Notes under the pieces: model-generated | The model's database searches: none | Told to the model about the DNA's origin: nothing | What the model saw: only the letters and a program-made list of their open reading frames with translations | Program-made: the position numbers and the translations under genes | Origin: CAG-217 sp963605415 | GTDB taxonomy: Bacteria > Bacillota > Clostridia > Oscillospirales > Acutalibacteraceae | Reading direction: 5' to 3' | Assembly: GCA_963605415.1 (NCBI GenBank) | Contig: CAVCUL010000003.1 | Location: forward strand, 115,610 to 179,609 | Length of the DNA stretch: 64,000 nucleotides | Shown here: piece by piece, positions 51,905 through 60,107 of the stretch | How the letters are laid out: each line of letters opens with the position of its first letter | Numbering within the stretch: position 1 is the stretch's first letter

Positions 51905-53253
51905 CCATTCATCCGGACGATACGGTCAAAGTGTGCCTGCAAGACGGGCACAAATACGCCCGCCGAGCCATTCACAAGGGGGAAGCGGTGATCAAATACG
52001 GCTTTCCCATCGGCACCGCCACGGCAGACATTGCTCCCGGCGAACGGGTGCACAGCCACAACCTGTGCACCGCCCTGGGCGGCGCCAGAGATTACACCTA
52101 CACGCCAAAGTTCCAATACCCGGCGCCCCTGAGCCAGGCCACCATAGACGGCTTTGCCCGCCCCGGCGGCCAAGTGGGCATACGCAATGACATTTGGATC
52201 GTGCCCACCGTTGGGTGCGTAAACAGCATTGCCCGGGCGCTGGCAGAGCGCACCGGCGCCATTGCCCTGACCCACCCCTATGGGTGCAGCCAGCTGGGCG
52301 GCGACCTGGCGGTGACCCAAAAGGTGCTGGCCGGGCTGGTGCACCACCCCAATGCCGGCGGCGTACTGGTGCTGGGCTTGGGGTGCGAGAATAACAATAT
52401 CCCGGAGTTCAAAAAAGTTTTGGGCCATTGCGACCCCCGGCGGGTGCGCTTTCTCAACTGCCAGGACTGCACCGACGAGCTGGAAAAAGGCGTTGCCATC
52501 ATTCGGGAGCTGCAGACCCTGACAGCCACGGACCGGCGCTGTGCTCTGCCTGTCAGCAAGCTGAAAATCGGGCTGAAATGCGGCGGCAGCGACGGCCTAT
52601 CCGGCATTACCGCCAATCCCCTGTGCGGCCGAGTCACCGACCGACTGGCAGCTATGGGCGGCAGCGCGGTACTCACCGAGGTGCCGGAGATGTTTGGCGC
52701 CGAGCAACTGCTGATGAACCGCTGCACCAGCCAAGATGTATTTGACCGGGCGGTGCGGCTGATCAACAATTACAAAAATTACTTTTTGGATCACCACCAG
52801 CCGGTGAGCGAGAACCCCTCCCCGGGTAACAAGGCCGGCGGCATTACCACCCTGGAGGAGAAGTCCATGGGCTGCGTGCAAAAGGGCGGCACCGCTCCCA
52901 TTACCGATGTGCTGGACTACGGCGATCGGGTAACAGAGCCGGGGCTGAGCCTGCTGGGCGGCCCGGGCAACGATATGGTGGCGGTGACCAACCTGTGCGC
53001 CGCCGGTTGCCACCTGATCCTGTTTACCACCGGGCGGGGCACGCCGCTTGGTGCGCCGGTGCCAACCATTAAGATCGCCACCAACACCGCCCTGGCAAAG
53101 AAAAAGCCCGGCTGGATTGACCTGGACGCCCAAAGAGCCACCACAGACGATCTGTTCGACCTGATCCTGCGCACTGCAAATGGGCAGGAGACCCAAAACG
53201 AACGCCACGGCTACCGGGAGATCGCCATTTTCAAAGACGGCGTGACCCTGTAA
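51892..53253 (+). CDS. uxaA: Altronate dehydratase
   Basis: Converts D-altronate to 2-keto-3-deoxygluconate, using iron. From the ATG at 51892 (MEYVTIHPDDTVKV, 453 residues) it has an N-terminal SAF-type domain (HKGEAVIKYGFPIG, EHxHSHN-like RVHSHN). The UxaA/GarD catalytic domain follows: WIVPTVGCVN, HPYGCSQLGGD, GLKCGGSDGLSG, and the conserved EKSMGCVQKGG. It is translationally coupled to uxaB. A longer frame to 51805 runs inside uxaB and is rejected. Confidence 0.93.
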   Translation: MEYVTIHPDDTVKVCLQDGHKYARRAIHKGEAVIKYGFPIGTATADIAPGERVHSHNLCTALGGARDYTYTPKFQYPAPLSQATIDGFARPGGQVGIRNDIWIVPTVGCVNSIARALAERTGAIALTHPYGCSQLGGDLAVTQKVLAGLVHHPNAGGVLVLGLGCENNNIPEFKKVLGHCDPRRVRFLNCQDCTDELEKGVAIIRELQTLTATDRRCALPVSKLKIGLKCGGSDGLSGITANPLCGRVTDRLAAMGGSAVLTEVPEMFGAEQLLMNRCTSQDVFDRAVRLINNYKNYFLDHHQPVSENPSPGNKAGGITTLEEKSMGCVQKGGTAPITDVLDYGDRVTEPGLSLLGGPGNDMVAVTNLCAAGCHLILFTTGRGTPLGAPVPTIKIATNTALAKKKPGWIDLDAQRATTDDLFDLILRTANGQETQNERHGYREIAIFKDGVTL

Positions 53254-53350
53254 AGAGCAAAAAGCGGAGCCATTCTCTAAACCATTCGGACTATGCAGAC
53301 AATATAAAAAGAGTACCTAAGATAGAAATTGATTTCAAACAACAAACCGA

Positions 53351-53440
53351 TTGTAGGTGCCAAAAATTCCCCCGGGCATCAAAAATGACCGGGCCGATAT
53401 TACAGAAATGCACACCATTCATAAAAACCCTTTCTAAACG
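53351..53440 (+). pseudogene. Decayed copy of the 56-residue small protein
   Basis: Aligns by eye with 39683-39771: GGGCATCAAAAATGA, GATAT(A/T)ACAGAAAT and CACCATTCAT are shared, but indels interrupt the frame and no start is left. The downstream terminator is also conserved. Confidence 0.6.
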
Positions 53441-53445
53441 CAACA

Positions 53446-53490
53446 TACCCGGAGGCAGTCATAACCGCCTCCGGGTACACTTTTTTCTTT
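53446..53490 (+). terminator. Terminator, copy of the one at 39780
   Basis: TACCCGGAGGC and GCCTCCGGGTA (53446-53456, 53467-53477) form an 11-bp stem followed by a T-rich tail. Confidence 0.8.
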
Positions 53491-53541
53491 TATCATTCGC
53501 AAGTACTCATTTACTTATGCAAAGCAAAGAACCGTTCACAG

Positions 53542-54066
53542 TTAATCAAACGCTTCCAGTACTTCCTTGGGTGTTGTTTTCACAGACATCAGACCGTGGA
53601 TTTCCACATTACTGACTGCATTTTGAATGAAAGCCAAAATATGGTCAAAATAGCCGTCCGGGTTGTACATCACAATCGGTTTTGACTCCTGGCCCAGAGA
53701 ACGCGCTACCAAAACTTCAAACAACTCTTCCATTGTTCCGACCCCGCCCGGAACAATGAGATAGGTCGTAGCCAGATCTTCCATTCCCTGCTTGCGCTCA
53801 TGCATTGTTTTTGTTTTTACAAGTGTCGTGCAGGCGTCATAGGGCGGTTCCACATCTTCATCTATAATAAATGTCGGAATATAGCCATAGATCTTACCGC
53901 CGCCTGCAGTAAAACCGCGTGCAGCAGCGCCCATGAGTCCGGTGCTGCCTCCGCCAAATACCAAATTGTGTCCCCGTTCCGCAAGCACTTTGCAGATGGC
54001 TTCCGTATCCCGCTTGTACTGTTCGCCAATTTTTTCACTTGACGAACCAAACAAACAAATATTCAC
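53542..54066 (-). CDS. LOG-family protein (TIGR00730-type phosphoribohydrolase)
   Basis: LOG proteins hydrolyse nucleotide 5'-monophosphates at the N-glycosidic bond; the bacterial role is often unclear. The 174-residue protein begins MNICLFGSSSEKIGEQY, with GHNLVFGGGSTGLMGA and the catalytic motif PGGVGTMEELFEVL, plus the conserved Arg of the MHERKQGM segment. The GTG start (54066) follows AAGGAGGAG. A related paralogue lies at 57393-57956. Confidence 0.9.
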   Translation of the reverse strand: MNICLFGSSSEKIGEQYKRDTEAICKVLAERGHNLVFGGGSTGLMGAAARGFTAGGGKIYGYIPTFIIDEDVEPPYDACTTLVKTKTMHERKQGMEDLATTYLIVPGGVGTMEELFEVLVARSLGQESKPIVMYNPDGYFDHILAFIQNAVSNVEIHGLMSVKTTPKEVLEAFD

Positions 54067-54113
54067 AATGCTCCTCCTTGCTCATCTTCATCGGTCAGCA
54101 CCGCAATGCAAAG

Positions 54114-54148
54114 CAGAGAACCGTTCTCCGTTCTATTTCCCTGTTCTA
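54114..54148 (-). repeat. Diverged short-repeat copies at an RHS breakpoint
   Basis: GAGAACCGTTCTCCGTTCTA followed by CCCTGTTCTA, a degraded version of the short repeat. The RHS fragment to its right ends exactly where it starts. Confidence 0.65.
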
Positions 54149-54516
54149 AGATTTCTTCCGGAATTCCAAGTGTATTCCTTGTCACCGTAGGTGAGGACAT
54201 TTCCGTTATCATCATAGGAATATGATGACGACAGGGAAGTGCTGCCATTGTATTTTACAGAAGAAGCATTGATCTTTTCCCTGTCATCAGTTCCTGTTGT
54301 TGTATAAGAATACAAAACAGTGCTTGATGCGTTTGTGTATTCAATGCTCTTGTCTTTGACAACGGAAGAATATGAAGTTCCGAAATGGGATTCGGTTACA
54401 TCGGTTTTGGATTCAATACCGTTTTCCTCATCGGCTTCCGTTTTTGTTTCTGTGTATGACTGAACAAGGGTATTGTCGGATGTTTTATATACTTCTACCT
54501 TATCACCGTAATTATT
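54133..54516 (-). pseudogene. RHS/YD-repeat fragment of island B
   Basis: An open frame without a start codon: NYGDKVEVYKTSDNTLVQSY, IEYTNASSTVLYSYTT, SYSYDDNGNVLTYGD and KEYTWNSGRNL are YD-repeat sequence. It ends in RTGK and a stop read out of the repeat. Bases 54151-54217 nearly match 56185-56251 inside the other RHS piece, so the two derive from the same or sister repeats. Confidence 0.75.
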
Positions 54517-54519
54517 TTA

Positions 54520-54575
54520 GGGGGTGAGGTTATCACCCCCTGTTTTGTCAAAACAAGGAACCGTCCTATGTTCTA
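54520..54575. repeat. Inverted repeat plus short-repeat copy
   Basis: GGGGGTGA and TCACCCCC (54520-54527, 54533-54540) form a hairpin. A copy of the short repeat (ACAAGGAACCGTCCTATG) follows at 54553-54575, just after the stop of the putative immunity gene. Confidence 0.7.
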
Positions 54576-54585
54576 CTTAATACCA

Positions 54586-55230
54586 TTAATTTTGCAATGC
54601 GCTTATTTTCTCTACTTTGACTTGTAACGATATGGCAGATAATACTTCCGAGTTCAAATCATTGACTGAAAGAATACAGCCGTGCATACCACTACAAATC
54701 ACAACCGACTTGATATCATCTAACACAATAAACCCGCAAACAATCTCTCTAGCGAACAATATGCTTACTTGTTCAAGTTGAAATTTATCAATTATTTTAG
54801 TGAATTTCCCTTGAGTTTCCTTAATGAAATCAAGACTGAAATTCACATCACTGCTATTTTGAAACGGGTAACTGTTTTCGATGGATGCTAAAAAATCATA
54901 ATATATATACACATTGCTTATTTGAGATAAGTATTTGATGAATTCTTTGAATGAATTTTCTGCATTATAATATTCATTTTTATCAATTTTGTCATCAAGA
55001 TATCCCTGAAAGAAGATTTCTCTATAGTCATCTTCTCTTTGATATTTTTCTGGCTCGAAAATATAATGAACTAACTTTGTATTATAAATACTATTAATTT
55101 CATTAAATTCTATTGGATTCTGAATATTAAGATATTCTGAAGAATATATATATTCCTCGATATCATTCAAATTGACATCTTCATTACTAACCTTATTCCA
55201 AAATTTATTAATCTGCCAAGACACTACCAT
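54586..55230 (-). CDS. Putative immunity protein of RHS island B
   Basis: A 214-residue, AT-rich, acidic soluble protein (MVVSWQINKFWNKVSNED) of no recognised family. Its start overlaps the end of the RHS toxin tip by 23 bases, typical for a coupled toxin-immunity pair. An AGGAG site lies 3 bases before the ATG; a GTG two codons on (55224) has better spacing. The immunity role is inferred from position. Confidence 0.65.
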   Translation of the reverse strand: MVVSWQINKFWNKVSNEDVNLNDIEEYIYSSEYLNIQNPIEFNEINSIYNTKLVHYIFEPEKYQREDDYREIFFQGYLDDKIDKNEYYNAENSFKEFIKYLSQISNVYIYYDFLASIENSYPFQNSSDVNFSLDFIKETQGKFTKIIDKFQLEQVSILFAREIVCGFIVLDDIKSVVICSGMHGCILSVNDLNSEVLSAISLQVKVEKISALQN

Positions 55231-56377
55231 CAGCTCCTAACGAGGCTATTCTTTTGCCAGCCTTATTAAATAATTTCCAAACTCGACCACCATGATTAGC
55301 TGTATCCTTTTCAATTTTCCATCCATTACTGCTTTTCCATGCAGTTTTTCCTTTAACAGGTCTATCAAATTTGCTTAAATCGACTTTTCCATCTTTCTTT
55401 AATGAGTTGGGAATCTTGTCTAATATTTTCTGAATTTTAGAATTATTGGGCTTTTTAGGCTTTTTAGGGCTGTTGGATGAGCTACCCGAAGAATTGGAAT
55501 TATTTAATGCATCAGCAACTACTTTTATTAATAGGTATGTCAATAATACCCCGGAGATAATTAAGATACCATAAGCAATTATTTCTGGTAAGACATAATT
55601 TACAAAATAGTAAAAAAAGGCACTTCCAGCTAGCGCAGCGCTAAAGCCGTTATTGTCGCTGTTATTTATGGAATTGTTAAAGCAATATACATATAGGTTT
55701 ACTCCTGATGTATTATCTTTATGTATTATAGCATACAGGAATGAATCAGAATTTATAAAACGGAAAATGTTTGCATCATAATATCTCGACTGCAAGTAGT
55801 AGTAGCCTGTTTCATTATCATAGTAGTAGCCACGGTAACGAAGTGGATTTTGCTTTGCAATGTCTGTATCGGCGGCTAAAACCTTACCCCAAGCGTCATA
55901 CTCATAATTGGCTACAATATCGCCGTTTGTGTCGGTGATTGCAAGCACATCGCCCATTGGGTTGGTAATGTAGAAATACTGCGTGCCGTTGAGTACAAAA
56001 CCTAATGGTGAACCATTAGTGTCATACTGGAAATACCAAGTGTTTGTTCCGTCAGTTTGGGACAGAATGACACCGTCTTTGGTATTAAAGTATGTTGTCA
56101 CACCGCCTACTTCTTTGCTTGTTCTGATACCGTTTTCATCATATGTATAGCGGTATTCATTATCACCGTCAACAATGCTTTCGAGATTTCTGCCGGAATT
56201 CCAAGTGTATTCCTTGTCACCGTAGGTGAGGACATTACCGTTATCGTCATAGGTTAGATCAACACCGTTTACAGAAACAAGTTGGTCTTTCCAACCGCCT
56301 GTTGAATAGGTGAAAGTGGTAGTTGTGCCCGACTCCGTTTTGCTTGTGATGTTTCCTCTGCTGTCATAAGCATAAAT
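55208..56377 (-). CDS. RHS core C-terminal fragment with toxin tip, 5' truncated
   Basis: The frame is open for 389 codons but has no ATG; the first GTG is at 56101. It reads YD repeats (IYAYDSRGNITSKTESG, YDDNGNVLTYGDKEYTW). The RHS core follows (YFYITNPMGDVLAITDTNGD, LRYRGYYYDNETGYYYLQSR), then a hydrophobic segment (FFYYFVNYVLPEIIAYGILI) and a basic Ser/Lys linker. The C-terminal domain ends NHGGRVWKLFNKAGKRIASL. That ending resembles small RNase-like tips seen on RHS and CdiA proteins (possibly the Pfam Ntox21 group, recalled, not checked). The front is cut at a copy of the short repeat. Confidence 0.75.
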   Translation of the reverse strand: MYAYDSRGNITSKTESGTTTTFTYSTGGWKDQLVSVNGVDLTYDDNGNVLTYGDKEYTWNSGRNLESIVDGDNEYRYTYDENGIRTSKEVGGVTTYFNTKDGVILSQTDGTNTWYFQYDTNGSPLGFVLNGTQYFYITNPMGDVLAITDTNGDIVANYEYDAWGKVLAADTDIAKQNPLRYRGYYYDNETGYYYLQSRYYDANIFRFINSDSFLYAIIHKDNTSGVNLYVYCFNNSINNSDNNGFSAALAGSAFFYYFVNYVLPEIIAYGILIISGVLLTYLLIKVVADALNNSNSSGSSSNSPKKPKKPNNSKIQKILDKIPNSLKKDGKVDLSKFDRPVKGKTAWKSSNGWKIEKDTANHGGRVWKLFNKAGKRIASLGADGSVLAD

Positions 56378-56382
56378 CTAAA

Positions 56383-56404
56383 ACAAGGAGCCTCCCCTAT
56401 TCTA
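56383..56404 (+). repeat. Short-repeat copy at the RHS breakpoint
   Basis: ACAAGGAGCCTCCCCTATTC, a diverged copy; the in-frame stop that opens the RHS piece lies right beside it. Confidence 0.65.
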
Positions 56405-56505
56405 CGGCAAGGGTGTTGCTTTAGAAAATGATTAGCCATCAATACTTTTGAGTATAGCACAACACAGTCAACATTACAAGAAGCTTATAAAAAACAAAAA
56501 TCCCC

Positions 56506-56534
56506 TTTACAAACAGGAACAAAACAGTTATAAT
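56506..56534 (+). promoter_or_regulatory. Promoter of tRNA-Val
   Basis: TTTACA (56506-56511), 17 bases, TATAAT (56529-56534), 18 bases before the tRNA. Confidence 0.85.
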
Positions 56535-56551
56535 AATTGCACGATCGAAAT

Positions 56552-56628
56552 GAAGGCGTAGCTCAGTTGGTTAGAGTACTTGCTTGACATGCAAGGGGTC
56601 GGTGGTTCAAGTCCACTCGTCTTCACCA
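56552..56628 (+). tRNA. tRNA-Val(GAC)
   Basis: 77 bases: acceptor GAAGGCG/CGTCTTC, anticodon loop TTGACAT (GAC), T-arm GGTGGTTCAAGTCCAC, encoded CCA. Confidence 0.96.
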
Positions 56629-56629
56629 A

Positions 56630-56660
56630 AGGACTTTGCACACGTGCAGAGTCTTTTTTC
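56630..56660 (+). terminator. Terminator after tRNA-Val
   Basis: GACTTTGCA and TGCAGAGTC (56632-56640, 56645-56653) pair with one G-T, followed by a T-rich tail. Confidence 0.8.
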
Positions 56661-56678
56661 TTTTTCATTACCTTTGCT

Positions 56679-56900
56679 TTAGATCTTATCCTCTCCCTGT
56701 GTCTCTAACACCAGGCGGGCAAAGTCGGCGAACTTATAATTTGTTCTGACTCCCCTGCCGTCTAATTTGTTAAAAAAGCAGCTGGGGATCTCGCCCCGGT
56801 TCAGGTTTTTCTCTACGCACCGGGTACAGCCATCTTCATGATTTTCTGGATGGTGGGGGCATCGTGTATTGGTGCAGGTACACATTTCTGTTGCCTTCAT
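56679..56900 (-). CDS. Small cysteine-rich protein (DUF6485-like)
   Basis: A 73-residue protein, MKATEMCTCTNTRCPHHPEN, with seven cysteines and conserved-looking CTRCVEKNLNRGEIPSCFFN. The Cys spacing suggests one zinc site. It resembles small proteins annotated as DUF6485. An AGGAGC site precedes the ATG. Function unknown. Confidence 0.75.
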   Translation of the reverse strand: MKATEMCTCTNTRCPHHPENHEDGCTRCVEKNLNRGEIPSCFFNKLDGRGVRTNYKFADFARLVLETQGEDKI

Positions 56901-57029
56901 TTTCAGCTCCTATATAATCATTCATACCCGGCAAGGACGAAAAATCTATGACTCTTTACCGGAATTGTAATTGCATTTTTAGCACTGTCGGATGGTATTA
57001 TCGCTGTCACTGTTAAAATACGCGCCTGA

Positions 57030-57427
57030 TCATTTACAAATGCTTTGCAAAATCGGCACCACGCTTTGACACCCCTCCGTCAATGAATACTCAACCCGCG
57101 GCGGGATTTCATCATAGGATTTTCTGTTAACAATGCCACAGCGTACCAGCTCTTTAATCATTGAGTCTAAAACAGCATCTGTAATATTTAGCATTTCATT
57201 TCGAATTTCGCTGTAGCGCAGGCAGCCCTTTGAGGCCAAAACGCAAATAAGGCGGATTTCCATTTACCGCCGAAAAGATCCAGTCCGCATTTCAGCGGGT
57301 ATCTAATATCTTTTTCAGGCTTTGCCTTGTACAAAACCATCATCTTTTCTCCATTTACAGGCAGTTTACCATAAATCTTAGTTTTCTCTAAATCATTTGC
57401 ATGCATTGCAATATGCTCGATTTTCAT
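57030..57427 (-). pseudogene. Chimeric remnant: VOC N-terminus joined to frameshifted HxlR regulator
   Basis: The ATG at 57427 starts MKIEHIAMHANDLEKTK, the N-terminus of a VOC/glyoxalase protein. It switches abruptly to an HxlR-type regulator (IRYPLKCGLDLFGGKWKS). After KWKS one base is missing (near 57253), and HxlR sequence continues in another frame as RLICVLASKGCLRYSEIRNE to EIPPRVEYSLTEGCQSVVPI at 57030. Both a deletion that fused two genes and a later frameshift are visible. No working product is likely, though the 77-codon second part could be made alone. Confidence 0.75.
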
Positions 57428-57956
57428 ATTCCGCCTCCAACGTTTTATCATCTTCGTTTTTATCTATCTTATCAAATTCATTTTCTGAAATTACAGTGAA
57501 TAGGTTTTTACAGCCTTGCTCCTCCAACAGTGAAATCAAAAGATCATATTTATGCTCGATATTGGCAATATAAATCGGCTTATTTTGTTCCCCGTACTGC
57601 TTCAGGAGTAGAACCTCAAACAGCTCATCCAGTACTCCCAAGCCCTCAGGCATAACCACAAAAGCATCGGCATTATCCGCCTGTAACTTCTTTCGCATTC
57701 TTTTATCGCGATCTCTGAAGACCTGCTCAGAGTGTGAAAACTCCGAATGCCCTTTGCGTGGCATTTTAGGCAATACCGATATTACCTTTGCACCATTTTT
57801 ATATGCTTCATCAGCAACCGCTCCAAGCAAGCCGTCGCCAAATCCTCCAAACACCAGATTGTGTCCGTTCTTTCCTATATAACCTCCAAGTGCTTTTGCG
57901 GCTTGCAGGCATTTTTCACTGGGCACATCAGCCGAACCGTATACACATATGTTCAT
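57393..57956 (-). CDS. LOG-family Rossmann protein, variant active site
   Basis: From the ATG at 57956 (MNICVYGSADVPSEKC, 187 residues) it shows the family fold with GHNLVFGGFGDGLLGA and a conserved Arg region (FRDRDKRMRKKL). The catalytic PGGxGTxxE motif is altered to PEGLGVLDELFEVL, with Glu and Val replacing Gly and Thr, though the last Glu remains. Activity may be changed. Its last codons read through the start of the VOC-HxlR remnant. An AGAGG site supports this start over 57992. Confidence 0.8.
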   Translation of the reverse strand: MNICVYGSADVPSEKCLQAAKALGGYIGKNGHNLVFGGFGDGLLGAVADEAYKNGAKVISVLPKMPRKGHSEFSHSEQVFRDRDKRMRKKLQADNADAFVVMPEGLGVLDELFEVLLLKQYGEQNKPIYIANIEHKYDLLISLLEEQGCKNLFTVISENEFDKIDKNEDDKTLEAEYENRAYCNACK

Positions 57957-57970
57957 TCTTCGTTTTCCTC

Positions 57971-58066
57971 TTAACTTTCTCTCACAAACCAAAAGTCACA
58001 TTTACATCCGCCTGTTCCAAGGGTTTCTGTTCTTGTAAAGCGTACTCCATATCTTTGTAACTTCAT
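57971..58066 (-). pseudogene. C-terminal remnant of an ATC hydrolase-like protein
   Basis: A 31-codon frame, MKLQRYGVRFTRTETLGTGG then CKCDFWFVRES, looks like the C-terminus of L-2-amino-thiazoline-4-carboxylate hydrolase family proteins (pattern RTxTLxxGxxxCDF). Only the tail remains, abutting the monooxygenase gene. Confidence 0.4.
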
Positions 58067-58068
58067 AC

Positions 58069-58395
58069 TTACGACTTTATGAACCGACTGTCCCTATTCG
58101 GAACATCCTCTGAAACAAATCTTTCTACTTTCATATGAAGATTATATTTTTCTCTCAGTTCAGTAATTTTCTTCATCATCTCTGATTCGTGATGAACATC
58201 AATCGCTTCTTGGCTGTCCCAACTGTCAATCAACAAGACTGTTTCTACATCATCCATTGGATAGAAATACTCATATCTTAAATTTCCATTCTCATTTCTT
58301 ATGGCAGAAACTGTGCCACTGCTTATCATTTCCTTAACAAACTCTCGAGCGGTTCCGTTTTGACCGGAATAATATATATTTATTGTTATACTCAT
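58069..58395 (-). CDS. Antibiotic biosynthesis monooxygenase-like (ABM/YgiN) protein
   Basis: A 108-residue dimeric alpha-beta barrel-type protein: SITINIYYSGQNGTAREFVK, then YEYFYPMDDVETVLLIDSW and a conserved His pair in VHHESEMMKK. Family members are small quinol monooxygenases or haem-degrading-like proteins; the role here is unknown. A GGAG site lies 7 bases before the ATG. It appears intact among remnants. Confidence 0.85.
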   Translation of the reverse strand: MSITINIYYSGQNGTAREFVKEMISSGTVSAIRNENGNLRYEYFYPMDDVETVLLIDSWDSQEAIDVHHESEMMKKITELREKYNLHMKVERFVSEDVPNRDSRFIKS

Positions 58396-58407
58396 ACCTA
58401 TATCTCC

Positions 58408-58698
58408 TTAAATTTTTAAATCGCATTCGGAATAAAGCGCTGCCTTTCCTGATAAAAACACTTTATCTCCTGATATTCTGCAATAAAGTGTTCCGCCTCG
58501 GTCGGAAGCCTGATATGCTACAATATTTTCTTTGCCGAGCTCTTTCACCCAGTACGGCGCAATACGACAATGTCCCGAACCGCAAACAGGGTCCTCAAGG
58601 ACATTCAACTTCGGAGCAAAGCTTCTTGATACGGAATCGGTTTCTTTTCCTCTCGCAGTAATATGCAAAAGCAGACCGTCAAGCTCTTTGATTATAAA
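58408..58698 (-). pseudogene. C-terminal fragment of a PhzF-family isomerase
   Basis: The frame reads FIIKELDGLLLHITARGKE, SRSFAPKLNVLEDPVCGSGH and RGGTLYCRISGDKVFLSGKA, typical of the last third of PhzF proteins. A stop lies just upstream of 58698 and no PhzF N-terminus is present, so it is a truncated remnant. Confidence 0.8.
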
Positions 58699-58843
58699 TC
58701 AGTGACCCACAAGAGCTTTATATAATCAATGTGCCTAACCGGATCTTTCATTTGCTTTGCACTATAAAACATCGAGTGCTTCTTAAATTTTCAGCAGCAT
58801 AAGAACCAATTTTAATGTAAAAATATATTTTTACGATGGTATC

Positions 58844-59337
58844 TCATGTTTTCACATAATTGTGACTTACAACCAATAGATTTGTTTCATCGATTCCGGT
58901 TATGATGCATTTGCTGTTATATTTATCCATTAGACGTTGTCTGAAAACACCTTGACCGATTCTCGCCTTTATTATTGCTTCTTTTTCAGTGGCTTTAATT
59001 TCGTTATCATTTTCTATAGCTTTTAGTTGCCTCTCAATAACGGGCGAGACTTCTGGATTGTTCGAAATGCTATCTGCCATATCTCGCAATCCCCAAAAGC
59101 CCTCGCCTAAACCGTAAACAGAATAAAAAATATCTGCTCCACCTTTGTAGGACTTTGTTTGCGAGCAGTTTCTTTGTATCACAGCAGAAACATTTCTTGT
59201 CCAATTGGATTTGTCTGAAGATAAGGCAGTACATTCCGACTTTCAATGAATTGATTGATTTCTTTCAACCAGGCCATACCATTGTAATATTTCAGTGCAA
59301 AAATAATTTCAGACAAATATGTGATTCTATTGTTCAT
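58844..59337 (-). pseudogene. HNH endonuclease-like gene, frameshifted and 3' truncated
   Basis: The ATG at 59337 starts MNNRITYLSEIIFALKYYNG. The frame runs to IESRNVLPYLQTNP, then one A is missing near 59203; similarity goes on in the next frame (NWTRNVSAVIQRNCSQTKSY, YSVYGLGEGFWGLRD, ARIGQGVFRQRLMDKYNSKC). It stops after LLVVSHNYVKT, where the HNH histidine region should continue. These are restriction-type HNH proteins of defence islands; this copy is dead. Confidence 0.75.
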
Positions 59338-59512
59338 GAATTATACCTCATATATTTTCTATCAACAATTTCAACTGCATTTATGCTAAGACTCTATTAA
59401 ATTATAATATCCCAAACTAATGTTCTACATTTAAATTATATGGCAATGCTGCAAAAAAGTCAACATATCGGCAAACAACAATAGACAAAGAACAGTGCGC
59501 CTTTTCTCTATA

Positions 59513-59547
59513 TAAAAACAGCACTTTCAGGATTAGAACGTGCTGTT
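59513..59547 (-). terminator. Terminator after the NADAR gene
   Basis: AACAGCAC and GTGCTGTT (59518-59525, 59540-59547) form an 8-bp stem; the minus strand continues in a T-rich tail. Confidence 0.65.
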
Positions 59548-59633
59548 GGTTTTTGTCTATGTAATTTTTAATGAAATTTGATGCTTTTTTGATGCTCTTA
59601 AAAAATGAGCGCTTGTTCCCAAGAAAAAGGCGA

Positions 59634-60107
59634 TTACAACCGTTCACGCACCATCATAAGGGCATATCCAAGCAAATTTTGCCCATTCCACTTGTCAATT
59701 TCAAACCTATTGGGGTCTTTCATTGACAAACCGATACCCCATATTCTGTCCTTGACTGCACATTCCGCCAAAATACAATTTTCCGTTGCTTTAAGCTGTT
59801 TCTTCAAGTCCTCATTTTGAGAAAACTTTGCAAGCAATCCCTCAAAAACAACAATTTGACGAACACCGTTCCAACGGCTTTCGTTATAATTTGCGACAAG
59901 CCTGCCGAGTGCTTTTATTTCAGCAACATCATCCGTCGCAAGTATTTTATCTGCCGTGTTTTTATCACCAAAGCACACGGCTTTTTTATACATCATATAT
60001 TGTTCCATTGAGGAAAAGTTCACATTATCCATGGTAAACCTACTTGGATACCAATTACTTAAATATCCGTTTTCCTCATCTGGATTATGAAAGCAAACTA
60101 TTTTCAT
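59634..60107 (-). CDS. NADAR (YbiA-like) family protein
   Basis: NADAR proteins act on N-glycosidic bonds; some remove ADP-ribose from guanine, others act on riboflavin intermediates. The 157-residue protein matches: GYLSNWYPSRFTMDNVNFSS, MEQYMMYKKAVCFGD, then WNGVRQIVVFEGLLAKFSQN and the C-terminal WGIGLSMKDP and GQNLLGYALM. The start overlaps the stop of the preceding unknown gene as ATGA, so the two are one functional unit. A terminator follows. Confidence 0.9.
   Translation of the reverse strand: MKIVCFHNPDEENGYLSNWYPSRFTMDNVNFSSMEQYMMYKKAVCFGDKNTADKILATDDVAEIKALGRLVANYNESRWNGVRQIVVFEGLLAKFSQNEDLKKQLKATENCILAECAVKDRIWGIGLSMKDPNRFEIDKWNGQNLLGYALMMVRERL

Larger units (their letters stand above)
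53254..53541. other. Gap after uxaA with a decayed copy of the small ORF unit
   Basis: No gene is visible. 53351-53440 resembles the 3' half of the small ORF at 39601-39771 (shared GGGCATCAAAAATGA and GCACCATTCAT-like stretches) but with base losses that break the frame. 53526-53545 has a diverged repeat remnant. Confidence 0.6.
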
